Counted from the first letter of the stretch, positions 1 through 8,625 are shown. The stretch is 25,291 bases of DNA from CAVQEK01 sp964596645 (GCA_964596645.1 CAZQVB010000054.1:1-25291); one strand, 5' to 3'. The notes: generated by a model not told the origin, from the letters alone. Numbers and translations: made by a program.

Positions 1-117
1 GCGGCCCCACGGCCCGTGGAGTGAAATGCGGCAAGCTGGCGGTGTGGGGTTGAAGACTATTGGAAGCATAAGCAAGTGAAAGCTTGACCGGTGACGTGGA
101 GATCAACATGCCTTGTA

Positions 118-177
118 AGATGCAGCCCATCCGTGACTGTTCATTTCTTTTCGAGTTGATGAAAAAAGGAAACGAAC
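118..177 (+). repeat. Dispersed hairpin repeat, copy A
   Basis: This stretch ends in imperfect complementary arms, GTTCATTTCTTTT (138-150) and AAAAGGAAACGAAC (164-177), so a hairpin can form. A clearly related sequence lies on the minus strand at 25221-25285. The two share ATGC, then GATGCAG, then CTGTTCATTTCTTT, and finally AAACGAAC, with the centre of the hairpin diverged. The copy here ends about 20 bases before the infB stop codon (196-198), downstream of infB in the direction of its transcription. It could act as a 3'-end structure for the operon, but that is inference. I have no family name for it. Confidence 0.6.
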
Positions 178-195
178 TAAAGAAAAATTCAAAGC

Positions 196-3018
196 CTACA
201 GCGTCCTTTTCACCTCCTTGGTTTCGTAAGCTTCTATCACATCGCCGAGCTTGATGTCGTTGTAGTTTTTGATGGAAATACCGCACTCAAAGCCGTTGCG
301 TACTTCTGACACGTCGTCTTTGAAGCGCTTCAATGCACCAATCTCTCCGGAAAATACCACGATACCATCGCGCACCAGGCGTATTTTGTTGTTGCGCTTT
401 ATCGTGCCGTCGGTCACCATACAACCAGCTACCGTTCCTACTTTCGACACCTTGAACACTTCCCGTACTTCCACATTGGCCGTCACGGTTTCTTCCACAT
501 CGGGCGTGAGCATGCCCTCCATGGCGTCGTGAATCTCGTTGATGGCGTCGTAGATCACGGAATAATGCCTGATCTCAATTTCCTCCTGTTCTGCAAGTCG
601 CCTTGCCGCTGCAGATGGCCTAACTTGAAAACCAATAATGATGGCATCTGACGCAGAGGCCAGCAATACGTCCGATTCTGAGATCTGCCCTACTGCTTTG
701 TGTATAATACTTACCTGCACTTCTTCTGTCGACAGCTTGAGCAACGAATCGCCAAGCGCCTCCACCGAACCATCCACATCGCCTTTTACGATTACATTCA
801 ATTCCTTGAAGCTTCCAATGGCCAGTCGGCGTCCGATTTCATCGAGGGTAATATGCTTCTTGGTGCGGAAGCTTTGCTCGCGCAACAGTTGCGCTCGCTT
901 GGTGGCTATCTCTCTTGCCTCGCGCTCCGACTCCATCGCGTTGAGCTTATCGCCTGCTTGCGGTGCACCATCCAGGCCGAGCACCAGTACAGGAGTCGAT
1001 GGCACTGCCGCTTCCACTTTATTGCCCCGGTGGTCAAACATGGCCTTCACCCTGCCATAGTGTGCACCGGCGAGCAGCACATCACCTACATGCAGCGTAC
1101 CTGACTGCACCAGTACGGTGGCCACATAGCCGCGGCCCTTGTCAAGCTCGGCTTCTACCACAGTACCGGCGGCATTTTTATTCGGATTGGCCTTGAGCTC
1201 GAGCACTTCTGCCTCGAGCAGTACTTTTTCCAGCAGGTCTTCTACGCCCTGACCCGATTTGGCCGATATTTCTTGGCACTGATATTTCCCGCCCCATTCT
1301 TCTACCAGAATGTTCATATTGGCCAATTCCTCACGAATTTTGTCCGGATTGGCGTTGGGTTTATCTACTTTGTTGAGCGCAAAAACAATGGGTACGCCGG
1401 CTACCTGTGCGTGGTTGATGGCCTCCTTGGTTTGAGGCATTACCGCGTCGTCGGCGGCTATTACTACCACCACAATGTCTGTGATCTTCGCGCCACGTGC
1501 CCGCATGGCGGTAAAAGCCTCGTGGCCGGGTGTATCGAGAAACGCCACACGTTTGCCGCTGCTCGTCATCACATCGTATGCGCCGATATGCTGCGTGATG
1601 CCACCTGCTTCATCTTCCATTACATTCGACTTCCTTATAAAGTCAAGAAGTGAGGTTTTTCCATGGTCTACATGGCCCATGATGGTGACGATGGGCGCGC
1701 GATCCAGCAGTTCTTCTTCGGTATCTACCTCCTCTTCCACATCGAGGTCTTCCTCTTCGTTGGCAAATTCTACATTGTAGCCAAACTCATCGGCGATAAT
1801 GGTGATGGCCTCGGCATCCAACCGCTGATTGATGGAGACGAACATACCCAGGCTCATGCAGACAGAGATCACTTCATTGGCAGACACGCTCATCATAGAA
1901 GCGAGGTCATTGACTGAAATGAACTCATTGAGTTTTAAGATTTTCGACGATTCTTCCTCCTCCTGCATCTGACGCTCACGCGTTTGCGCCATGGCTGAGC
2001 GCTTTTCACGACGATACTTCGAGCGGCTCACCTGGCCACCTTTGCCACCGCCTCCGCTGAGCTTCGCCAAAGTTGCTTTGATCTGCTCTTGAATTTCTTT
2101 ATCGGTAAGCTCCTCTTTTTTGGGGCGTGGCGGCTTTCTGTCCTTGTTTTGACGCGTGTTGGCGGAGGTGGTAGTACTCGCAGGCGGCGTTGGGCTATCG
2201 GTGCGCAGGCGCTTCCGCGGGCGCTTCTTACGCCTTTTTTCTTTGTCGCGCTCATCGGAAGACGCCACAGGCTGTTCCTTCTTCGGCTTTTCCTTGGGCA
2301 GCTCTATCTTGCCCAAAACTTTCAGGCCTTTCAGCTGTTCGGCCTTGGCTTCTATCACTTCATTTTTCACTTCAGCCTCGGCTTGTGGTGGCTCTTGCAC
2401 CGGAGTGGCAGCAGGCGCTTCTGCCGGCGCTTCCGTCGGCTCAGGCTTGCTCTGGGCTTCTGGCTTCTCTACTTCTTTTTCTTTTTCTTCTGCCGGCTGT
2501 TCTTTCGGCTCTTCTTTAGCAGGCTCTTCTTTGGTGGGTTTTACAGCTTCAGGTGCTTCTTTTTTCTTAGGATTGAGGTCAATCTTACCGACCACCTTAA
2601 TGCCTTGAAGCCGGGGAGAAGAAATAGCTTCTTCTTCCTTGTTTGTTTCCTCACCGGAAACCTCTTCCTGTACTTTCTTTTTTTCTGTTGGCTGCTTTGT
2701 TTCGGCGTTTTCTATGCGTGTGCTTTTTATGAGGATCTCTTCTTCTTCATCGTCAGACGCACCTGTTTTGTCACTGGTGCTGTCGATCACCACATTTTCC
2801 ACATGTTTGCTGCCGATTGACATGGCAGAAGCTTCCTCCTTATCATGTGCCGAATCGGCAAATTCACGCGAGAGCAGGCTTAGCTGCTCTTCATTAATTT
2901 TATGATTGGGATTATCCTCTACCTGGTAACCCTTTGACGACAGAAAGTCAATAATGGTGTTTTTACCAATATTGAGTTTTCTTGCCACCTGACTGAGTCT
3001 CATTACTTTTTCACTCAT
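196..3018 (-). CDS. infB: Translation initiation factor IF-2
   Basis: This 940-residue protein is the GTPase that places initiator tRNA on the 30S subunit and promotes subunit joining. An IF2_N-type helical module lies at about residues 5-50. A long charged linker rich in Glu, Lys, Pro and Ala covers about 55-350, and a second IF2_N module covers about 361-412. The G domain shows GHVDHGKT (448-455), DTPGHE (495-500), NKVD (549-552) and SAK (585-587), so all nucleotide motifs are intact. Beta-barrel and C-terminal tRNA-binding domains follow to the end. The linker holds two similar blocks, LQGIKVVGKIDL near 137 and LKGLKVLGKIEL near 229, which resembles other Bacteroidota IF-2 proteins. It is the last gene of rimP-nusA-infB and lies 41 bases after nusA. 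The start fits the family N-terminus. Confidence 0.97.
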   Translation of the reverse strand: MSEKVMRLSQVARKLNIGKNTIIDFLSSKGYQVEDNPNHKINEEQLSLLSREFADSAHDKEEASAMSIGSKHVENVVIDSTSDKTGASDDEEEEILIKSTRIENAETKQPTEKKKVQEEVSGEETNKEEEAISSPRLQGIKVVGKIDLNPKKKEAPEAVKPTKEEPAKEEPKEQPAEEKEKEVEKPEAQSKPEPTEAPAEAPAATPVQEPPQAEAEVKNEVIEAKAEQLKGLKVLGKIELPKEKPKKEQPVASSDERDKEKRRKKRPRKRLRTDSPTPPASTTTSANTRQNKDRKPPRPKKEELTDKEIQEQIKATLAKLSGGGGKGGQVSRSKYRREKRSAMAQTRERQMQEEEESSKILKLNEFISVNDLASMMSVSANEVISVCMSLGMFVSINQRLDAEAITIIADEFGYNVEFANEEEDLDVEEEVDTEEELLDRAPIVTIMGHVDHGKTSLLDFIRKSNVMEDEAGGITQHIGAYDVMTSSGKRVAFLDTPGHEAFTAMRARGAKITDIVVVVIAADDAVMPQTKEAINHAQVAGVPIVFALNKVDKPNANPDKIREELANMNILVEEWGGKYQCQEISAKSGQGVEDLLEKVLLEAEVLELKANPNKNAAGTVVEAELDKGRGYVATVLVQSGTLHVGDVLLAGAHYGRVKAMFDHRGNKVEAAVPSTPVLVLGLDGAPQAGDKLNAMESEREAREIATKRAQLLREQSFRTKKHITLDEIGRRLAIGSFKELNVIVKGDVDGSVEALGDSLLKLSTEEVQVSIIHKAVGQISESDVLLASASDAIIIGFQVRPSAAARRLAEQEEIEIRHYSVIYDAINEIHDAMEGMLTPDVEETVTANVEVREVFKVSKVGTVAGCMVTDGTIKRNNKIRLVRDGIVVFSGEIGALKRFKDDVSEVRNGFECGISIKNYNDIKLGDVIEAYETKEVKRTL

Positions 3019-3059
3019 ATATCACTTCGTAAACTATAGCTATCTTGTCCTTAGCTCAA

Positions 3060-4304
3060 CTATTCAAATTCCTGCCTCAACACCCTGAGTACCAAATCTA
3101 CGGTTTCTTCTTCAAGATCGGTACGGCGTTCTATTTCTTCTTTATTCAGTGCCAACACACTCTTGGCTGAGTCCAGTCCGATGCGCTTCAGCTCGTCTAT
3201 GACCCAACCTTCTATTTCATCTGCGAATTCTTCCAAATCCACATCTTCCTCTACTTCGTTACCATCAAGATCACGGAAAACGTCGATTTCATATCCCACC
3301 AGTTTGCTTGCCAATTTTATGTTGTGCCCGCCTTTGCCAATGGCCAACGACACCTGATCGGGCTTCAGGTATACAGAAACCCGGCCTTTCTCCTTGTCTA
3401 TTTTCATGCTGGTGATCTTAGCCGGACTCAGGGAGCGTGAAATGAAAAGTTCGAGATTTTCTGTGAAATTGATCACGTCGATGTTTTCATTTTGCAGCTC
3501 GCGCACTATGCTGTGTATCCTGGAGCCTTTCATGCCCACGCAAGCGCCTACAGGATCTATGCGATCGTCGTAAGACTCTACAGCCACTTTGGCACGTTCG
3601 CCGGGCTCACGTACTACTTTGCGTATGGTGATGAGGCCATCGAAAACCTCCGGTACTTCGTTCTCAAACAAGCGCTCTAAAAATACAGGCGATGTGCGAC
3701 TGAGAATAATTTTTGGGTTGCCGTTCACCATTTCCACACGCTCTACTATAGAGCGCACCGAGTCTCCTTTGCGAAACCTGTCTTTTGGTATTTGCTCATT
3801 TTTGGGCAGGTTTAGCTCATTGCCTTCTGCATCTATGAGTAATACTTCCCTTGATAGGGCTTGGTATGTTTCACCTATAATTATTTCTCCAACGAGATCT
3901 TTATATTTCTGAAAGAGGTTGTCTTTTTCCAGGTCTTTTATTTTCTGAATCAGCGTTTGCCGGGCTGTCATTACTGCCCTTCTGCCAAATTCCATCAACT
4001 TTATCTCTTCAGCTACTTCTTCACCAATCTCAAAGTCGGGCTCTATTTTTCGGGCTTCCGTAAGGCTTATCTTATCGTAGTCCCAGATATCTTCTGAGTT
4101 GTCATCTACTATCTCGCGAAAGCGCCATATCTCCAGGTCGCCTTTGTCGGCATTTATAATAATATCAAAATTATCGTCCGTCTTAAATTTCTTTCTGATC
4201 ATAGTGCGAAACACATCTTCCAGAATGCGGATCATCGTAGGGCGATCCACGTTTTTCTGCTGCGCAAAATCGGCAAATGACTCGATAAGGTTAATAGTTT
4301 CCAT
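3060..4304 (-). CDS. nusA: Transcription termination/antitermination factor NusA
   Basis: NusA binds RNA polymerase and nascent RNA, and modulates pausing, intrinsic termination and antitermination. The 414-residue protein has the N-terminal polymerase-binding domain (about 1-130) and an S1 domain (about 133-203). Two KH domains follow, with PVGACVGMKGSRI (251-263) and SLAIGKGGHNIKL (319-331). An acidic segment (about 349-362) precedes a short helical tail with a helix-hairpin-helix-like DELKRIGLDSAKSVL stretch (370-384). It lacks the duplicated acidic repeats of the longer E. coli protein, as is usual outside gammaproteobacteria. It sits between rimP (56 bases upstream) and infB (41 bases downstream) on one strand, the classical order. 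Because NusA stimulates hairpin-dependent termination, the terminator-like hairpin in this operon's leader is a plausible autoregulatory site (inference). Confidence 0.97.
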   Translation of the reverse strand: METINLIESFADFAQQKNVDRPTMIRILEDVFRTMIRKKFKTDDNFDIIINADKGDLEIWRFREIVDDNSEDIWDYDKISLTEARKIEPDFEIGEEVAEEIKLMEFGRRAVMTARQTLIQKIKDLEKDNLFQKYKDLVGEIIIGETYQALSREVLLIDAEGNELNLPKNEQIPKDRFRKGDSVRSIVERVEMVNGNPKIILSRTSPVFLERLFENEVPEVFDGLITIRKVVREPGERAKVAVESYDDRIDPVGACVGMKGSRIHSIVRELQNENIDVINFTENLELFISRSLSPAKITSMKIDKEKGRVSVYLKPDQVSLAIGKGGHNIKLASKLVGYEIDVFRDLDGNEVEEDVDLEEFADEIEGWVIDELKRIGLDSAKSVLALNKEEIERRTDLEEETVDLVLRVLRQEFE

Positions 4305-4360
4305 CTTTATAAGCTCAGATATTTTCCATGTTTTTACTGATAAACTATTCGCTTTATTGT

Positions 4361-4840
4361 TTATAGCGTATCAAACGACACCAGTACGGTGGCTTTCTTT
4401 ATTTGCTCGAATTCAATTTTTGTTTCTGTCAAAACGCTTGCTTTCTTTTCTTTCTTGCCTTCCGCATTCACCACTATTCCATCTTCTTCCACCTGCATCA
4501 GCTTGCCTTTCAATGTTCTGCCGTCGTTCAGCACTACTTTCAATTTTCTGCCTGTATTTTTCACATATTGCCTGTGCAATCGCAGCGGCTGGTCCAGTCC
4601 GGGTGAGGAAACCTCCAATATGTACTTACCCGATATGGCATCTTCTTCTTCCAAGTCAGCCCCGATCTTACGGCTCAACGCCGAGCACACATCAATACCC
4701 ACTCCCTGGTCGCCATCAATATATACCCTTATCTTTTGCAGGCTTTCCTGTCCGCTCACATGCACGTCCACCAAAAAGATGTCTTCCGATGCGATGTTGC
4801 GCTGTGCTACTTCTGCTATATACGAGGCTAAATCGGCCAT
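4361..4840 (-). CDS. rimP: Ribosome maturation factor RimP
   Basis: RimP (YhbC/DUF150) assists late assembly of the 30S subunit. The 159-residue length is normal for the family. The N-terminal domain carries LVDVHVSG and the KIRVYIDGDQGVGIDVC stretch. The family hallmark LEVSSPGLDQPL follows (about residues 75-86), then a small C-terminal SH3-like barrel ending in the basic/acidic KATVLVSF tail. It is the first full-length gene of the rimP-nusA-infB operon. Its start codon lies about 75 bases downstream of the predicted transcription start, and an intrinsic-terminator-like hairpin lies between the two. No strong Shine-Dalgarno sequence is visible, apart from a GGGAG about 10 bases before the ATG. 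Confidence 0.95.
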   Translation of the reverse strand: MADLASYIAEVAQRNIASEDIFLVDVHVSGQESLQKIRVYIDGDQGVGIDVCSALSRKIGADLEEEDAISGKYILEVSSPGLDQPLRLHRQYVKNTGRKLKVVLNDGRTLKGKLMQVEEDGIVVNAEGKKEKKASVLTETKIEFEQIKKATVLVSFDTL

Positions 4841-4863
4841 TTTGAAAGTCTCCCAGAAAAAAA

Positions 4864-4908
4864 CTACTCATTAAAAAAGGGGACTTCGGTCCCCTCAGGC
4901 GCTTTCAT
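4864..4908 (-). CDS. Candidate 14-codon leader peptide upstream of rimP
   Basis: On the minus strand an ATG at 4908 opens a short frame, MKAPEGTEVPFFNE, that ends with TAG at 4864-4866, 23 bases before the rimP ATG. The predicted transcription start (about 4915) is only about 7 bases upstream, so translation would be almost leaderless. The terminator-like hairpin and its U-run lie inside this frame, in the codons for Gly-Thr-Glu-Val-Pro-Phe-Phe. A translating ribosome would therefore disrupt the hairpin. This resembles a leader-peptide attenuator, but a 14-codon frame can arise by chance and no ribosome binding site is visible. Confidence 0.3.
   Translation of the reverse strand: MKAPEGTEVPFFNE
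4873..4894 (-). terminator. Intrinsic-terminator-like hairpin in the rimP leader
   Basis: On the minus strand, GGGGAC and GTCCCC form a perfect 6-bp stem around CGAA (4879-4894), followed directly by six T residues (4878-4873). It points toward rimP and lies 33 bases before the rimP ATG. Only the minus strand has the T-run. No minus-strand gene lies upstream that it could terminate, because the next gene is the divergent rpsO. It is therefore best read as an attenuator for rimP-nusA-infB, although termination activity is inferred. Confidence 0.65.
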
Positions 4909-4921
4909 AACTAATTCGCTG

Positions 4922-4952
4922 CAAAGTTAGGTAAATAGTGTTGTAAAACAAA
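4922..4952 (-). promoter_or_regulatory. Predicted primary-sigma promoter of rimP-nusA-infB
   Basis: The minus strand shows TTTG (4952-4949), a 19-base spacer and TAACTTTG (4929-4922). This matches the Bacteroidota -33/-7 promoter pattern TTTG and TAnnTTTG. It puts transcription start at about 4915, a few bases before the short leader frame and about 20 bases before the hairpin. Confidence 0.65.
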
Positions 4953-5070
4953 AGCTGCCAGACACATATAAAATAGGTATATATAGGGCTCTAGGCAGGT
5001 TGGGCAGGTGGCGGCTTGCGCTCGTCTTACCGTTATTCATCCACGTGTGCGACGTGCTTCTGATGAGTTG

Positions 5071-5101
5071 TTGATAATAAAATCCTATTTCCTTACCTTT
5101 G
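5071..5101 (+). promoter_or_regulatory. Predicted primary-sigma promoter of rpsO
   Basis: TTG (5071-5073), a 20-base spacer and TACCTTTG (5094-5101) match the Bacteroidota promoter pattern. The predicted start lies near 5108, about 30 bases before the rpsO ATG. It is divergent from the rimP promoter about 120 bases away. Confidence 0.65.
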
Positions 5102-5137
5102 CGCGATTTTGAAATTATAATTTTAAACTAGGCTAAC

Positions 5138-5413
5138 ATGTATTTGACAAAAGAGAAGAAAACAGAGCTTTTCGAAAAGCATGGTTGGTCGAAATCGAAG
5201 GGTGATACAGGCTCGCCAGAGTCTCAGGTTGCACTTTTCACATTTCGCATCAACCACCTCACCCAGCATTTGAAAACAAACAAACACGATCACTCATCAC
5301 GCCTCGGGCTGCTGAAGCTTGTTGGTAAAAGAAGACGACTGCTCGACTACCTGTCTAAGAAAGACATAGAGCGCTACAGGGCGATCATCAAGGAATTGAA
5401 TATCAGGAAATAA
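5138..5413 (+). CDS. rpsO: 30S ribosomal protein S15
   Basis: S15 is a primary 16S rRNA-binding protein of the 30S platform and takes part in an intersubunit bridge. The 91-residue length is standard. Family features are the GDTGSPESQVA segment (22-32), the HLKTNKHDHSSR segment (44-55), and the basic GLLKLVGKRRRLLDYL helix region (57-72). It is followed by a terminator hairpin and then pnp, the rpsO-pnp order common in bacteria. It is divergent from rimP. The start matches the usual MYLTKEKK N-terminus of the Bacteroidota protein. Confidence 0.97.
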   Translation: MYLTKEKKTELFEKHGWSKSKGDTGSPESQVALFTFRINHLTQHLKTNKHDHSSRLGLLKLVGKRRRLLDYLSKKDIERYRAIIKELNIRK

Positions 5414-5422
5414 ATTGGGTAC

Positions 5423-5456
5423 AGAGGGAGCCTGCATTGGGTTCCCTCTTTTCTTT
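5423..5456 (+). terminator. Terminator between rpsO and pnp
   Basis: AGAGGGA (5423-5429) pairs with TCCCTCT (5443-5449), and further G-U and G-C pairs are possible inside. The stem is followed by the T-rich TTTTCTTT. It begins 9 bases after the rpsO stop. I see no clear promoter between it and pnp, so partial readthrough may feed pnp. Confidence 0.75.
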
Positions 5457-5515
5457 CCCTTCTCCATTCCCAATATCTCACCCACATCATTTTAATACTG
5501 AGGAAATAAAAATTT

Positions 5516-7657
5516 ATGTCACCAAACGCAATTACCAAGACCATCTTACTGGAAGATGGCAGAGAGATCACAATAGAAACAGGCAAACTCGCCAAGCAAG
5601 CCAATGGCTCCGTAGTGGTGCGCATGGGCGACACCATGCTGCTGGCCACGGTAGTGAGCAGAGAAGAAGCCGGTGAAGATGTAGACTTCCTGCCGCTTTC
5701 GGTGGATTACCAAGAAAAATTTGCATCGGCCGGGCGCATTCCGGGCGGCTTTCTCAAGCGGGAGGGCCGGTTATCCGATCATGAAATACTCATTAGCCGG
5801 CTTGTAGACCGTGCCATTCGTCCTATGTTCCCCGACGATTACCACGCCGACACACAGGTAATGATCTATCTGATCTCTGCCGACGCCGAAGTGTTGCCAG
5901 ATGCTTTGGCCGCCTTAGCCGCCTCATCGGCTATTGCCGTGTCCGACATACCGTTCAACGGCCCCATATCGGAGGTGCGTGTGGTAAAAAGCAATGGAAA
6001 ATTTATAGTAAACCCTGCCACTTCCAGCTACGAAAAGGCGGAAATAGAACTGATTGTAGCCGCCACATCGGAAAACATCATAATGGTGGAAGGCGAGTGC
6101 GAGCAAGTATCGGAAGAGGATATGCTCGAAGCGCTGTCATTTGCGCACGAGGCCATCAAGAAGCAGTGCCAGGCACAGCTTGATCTGGCACAAGCAGCCA
6201 ACAAGACTCAAAAGCGCGAATACTCGCATGAGTCGCACGATGAAGCGTTGGAAAAAGAACTGTTTGACAAATATTACGACCGTTTCTATCAGGTAGTGCT
6301 GCAGAAGATCGTGAATAAGAAGGAACGAAAAGAAGCCATTCAGGCCATCAAAGATGAGTTTATTCAAAGCCTGCCGGAAGATCACGGTAAAAACCTGAAC
6401 CTGGTTGGTCGCTACTTTTCAAAAATAGAAAAGAAGGCAGCCCGAAATCTTGTGCTCAATGAGCGCTATCGACTGGATGGTCGCCAGCTCGACGAGATCA
6501 GGCCCATATGGAGTGAGGTAAGCTACCTGCCTACGGCACATGGAAGTGCTGTTTTTACCAGGGGCGAAACGCAGGCGCTGACCACCGTAACGCTAGGCAC
6601 CAAGCTCGATGAGCAAATGATAGACGGCGCCATGATGACCGGCAGCAACAAGTTCTTGCTGCACTACAATTTCCCTGGCTTTTCTACCGGCGAAGTAAGG
6701 CCCAACCGCGGCCCGGGCCGCCGCGAAATTGGTCACGGAAACCTGGCCATGCGCGCCATCAAAAAAGTACTGCCACCAGTCGATGAAAACCCATACACCA
6801 TCCGCGTAGTGTCCGACGTGCTCGAGTCCAACGGCTCATCATCTATGGCCACCACCTGCGCAGCGTCGCTGGCGCTGATGGATGCCGGCATAAAAATAAA
6901 ATCGCACGTGTCCGGTATTGCCATGGGCATGATCTCCGATCCCGACACGGGCAAATACGCCATATTATCGGACATTCTCGGTGATGAAGACCACCTTGGC
7001 GATATGGACTTCAAAGTGACCGGCACAGAAAAAGGTATTACCGCCTGCCAGATGGACATCAAGATTGACGGACTGTCTTATGATGTGCTGAAAGAGGCAC
7101 TCGAGCAGGCAAAAAAGGGCCGATTGCACATACTGGAAAAGATGAACGAAACCATCGCCGAGCCCCGCAGCGATTTCAAACCCAATGCTCCTCGATTTAA
7201 AACCATCCACATCGACCGCGAATTTATAGGTGCGGTGATAGGGCCCGGTGGCAAAGTGGTGCAGGAGATACAGCGCGAAACAGGCGCCACCATTGTAATA
7301 GAAGAAATTAACAACAAAGGCCAGGTACATATCTATGCCACAGACGCCGACAAGCTCAATGAAGCCAAGAGGCGAATTGATCAAATAGTGGCAGTGCCGG
7401 AGGTAGGCGAGGTATATGATGGCACAGTGAAAACCATAACGGCCTTTGGCGCTTTCATCGAATTTATGCCCGGTCGTGAGGGCCTGTTGCACATCTCTGA
7501 GATCAAATGGGAGCGACTCAACAGCCTGGAGGGTGTGCTGGAAGTAGGCGAAGAAATTAAGGTGAAGCTTATAGAAGTAGATAAGAAAACAGGGAAGTAT
7601 CGTCTATCGCGCAAGGTGCTGTTGCCACGGCCAGAGCGTGATAACAAAGATGCCTGA
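5516..7657 (+). CDS. pnp: Polyribonucleotide nucleotidyltransferase (PNPase)
   Basis: PNPase degrades RNA 3'-to-5' by phosphorolysis and can add tails in reverse. The 713-residue protein has a first RNase PH-like domain (about 5-145), a helical linker (about 210-300) and a second RNase PH domain (about 310-545). FTRGETQALTT (347-357) and the acidic GDEDHLGDMDFKV stretch (489-501) correspond to the catalytic region of the second domain. A KH domain has FIGAVIGPGGKVV (570-582). An S1 domain has GEVYDGTVKTITAFGAFIEF (631-650). All domains look intact and the length is typical. It lies 102 bases after rpsO and 104 bases before the sigma factor gene. A GAGGA about a dozen bases before the ATG may serve as ribosome binding site. 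Confidence 0.98.
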   Translation: MSPNAITKTILLEDGREITIETGKLAKQANGSVVVRMGDTMLLATVVSREEAGEDVDFLPLSVDYQEKFASAGRIPGGFLKREGRLSDHEILISRLVDRAIRPMFPDDYHADTQVMIYLISADAEVLPDALAALAASSAIAVSDIPFNGPISEVRVVKSNGKFIVNPATSSYEKAEIELIVAATSENIIMVEGECEQVSEEDMLEALSFAHEAIKKQCQAQLDLAQAANKTQKREYSHESHDEALEKELFDKYYDRFYQVVLQKIVNKKERKEAIQAIKDEFIQSLPEDHGKNLNLVGRYFSKIEKKAARNLVLNERYRLDGRQLDEIRPIWSEVSYLPTAHGSAVFTRGETQALTTVTLGTKLDEQMIDGAMMTGSNKFLLHYNFPGFSTGEVRPNRGPGRREIGHGNLAMRAIKKVLPPVDENPYTIRVVSDVLESNGSSSMATTCAASLALMDAGIKIKSHVSGIAMGMISDPDTGKYAILSDILGDEDHLGDMDFKVTGTEKGITACQMDIKIDGLSYDVLKEALEQAKKGRLHILEKMNETIAEPRSDFKPNAPRFKTIHIDREFIGAVIGPGGKVVQEIQRETGATIVIEEINNKGQVHIYATDADKLNEAKRRIDQIVAVPEVGEVYDGTVKTITAFGAFIEFMPGREGLLHISEIKWERLNSLEGVLEVGEEIKVKLIEVDKKTGKYRLSRKVLLPRPERDNKDA

Positions 7658-7761
7658 GGTTGAAGCTGAGTGGTTTTTTTGATAATTTTCAGGCATGTGG
7701 CATTCTAACGAATGGCCGGATAGCAGTTTGAGTTCAGAAAAAAACAAAAGTTAAGTTGCCC

Positions 7762-8625
7762 ATGAGACAGCTTAAGATCAGCAAGCAGATCACCAACAGG
7801 GAGAGTCAGAGCCTCGACAAGTATTTGCATGAAATAGGCCGCGTAGACCTGATCACCGCCGATGAAGAAGTGGCACTGGCCCAACGCATAAAGCAAGGCG
7901 ACAAAATGGCCCTGGAAAAACTCACCAAGGCCAATCTTCGCTTTGTGGTATCGGTGGCCAAGCAGTACCAAAACCAGGGACTTACGTTGGGCGACCTGAT
8001 CAACGAGGGCAATTTGGGTTTGATAAAGGCCGCTCAGCGATTTGATGAAACGCGTGGCTTCAAGTTCATCTCCTATGCTGTGTGGTGGATCAGGCAGTCG
8101 ATATTACAGGCCCTGGCAGAGCAGTCGCGCATAGTGCGACTGCCGCTAAACCGGGTGGGGTCGCTGAACAAAATTTCTAAGACTTTCTCTCAACTGGAGC
8201 AAAAGTTTGAGAGAGAGCCTTCTCCGGAAGAACTGGCCGAAGTGCTGGAGCTCACCACCAAAGAAGTGATGGATAACATGAGCCTGTCGGGAAAGCATGT
8301 GTCGATGGATGCGCCTTTTGTGCAGGGCGAAGAAAACAGTCTGCTCGATGTGATTGAGGACAATCTGGAAGAAACCCCGGACAGCAATCTGATGACCGAT
8401 TCGCTTCGAAGGGAAGTGCAGCGTATCCTGACCACACTCACACAGCGCGAGGCCGATGTAGTGGCCCATTATTTTGGGTTGAATGGCAGCCAGCCACTTA
8501 CTCTGGAGGAAATCGGAGAAAAATTTGACCTAACACGCGAGCGAGTGCGGCAGATCAAAGAAAAGGCTATTCGAAGGCTGCGCCACACGTCGAGAAGTCA
8601 GGCCCTGAAACCTTATTTGGGCTGA
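7762..8625 (+). CDS. sigA: Primary RNA polymerase sigma factor (SigA/RpoD, short Bacteroidota form)
   Basis: This 287-residue protein directs RNA polymerase to housekeeping promoters. It begins at region 1.2 (SLDKYLHEIG, about 17-26) and has no region 1.1 or non-conserved insert, as usual for Bacteroidota primary sigma factors. Region 2 spans about 52-122, with GDLINEGNLGLIKAAQRFD (77-95) and YAVWWIRQSI (105-114). Region 3 spans about 131-205. Region 4 spans about 220-273, with the helix-turn-helix in LTLEEIGEKFDLTRERVRQI (246-265). I chose the ATG at 7762, giving the family-typical MRQLKISKQIT start. An in-frame TTG two codons upstream is less likely. No clear promoter was found in the 104 bases after pnp. 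A strong terminator follows. Confidence 0.96.
   Translation: MRQLKISKQITNRESQSLDKYLHEIGRVDLITADEEVALAQRIKQGDKMALEKLTKANLRFVVSVAKQYQNQGLTLGDLINEGNLGLIKAAQRFDETRGFKFISYAVWWIRQSILQALAEQSRIVRLPLNRVGSLNKISKTFSQLEQKFEREPSPEELAEVLELTTKEVMDNMSLSGKHVSMDAPFVQGEENSLLDVIEDNLEETPDSNLMTDSLRREVQRILTTLTQREADVVAHYFGLNGSQPLTLEEIGEKFDLTRERVRQIKEKAIRRLRHTSRSQALKPYLG

Noticed and set aside
2089..2820. Long plus-strand open frame opposite infB
   Set aside because: It is a shadow of the repetitive Glu/Lys/Pro linker codons; its Phe/Leu/Arg-rich translation matches no family.
4099..4845. Plus-strand open frame of about 248 codons opposite the nusA start and rimP
   Set aside because: It overlaps two well-supported conserved genes and has no recognisable domain.
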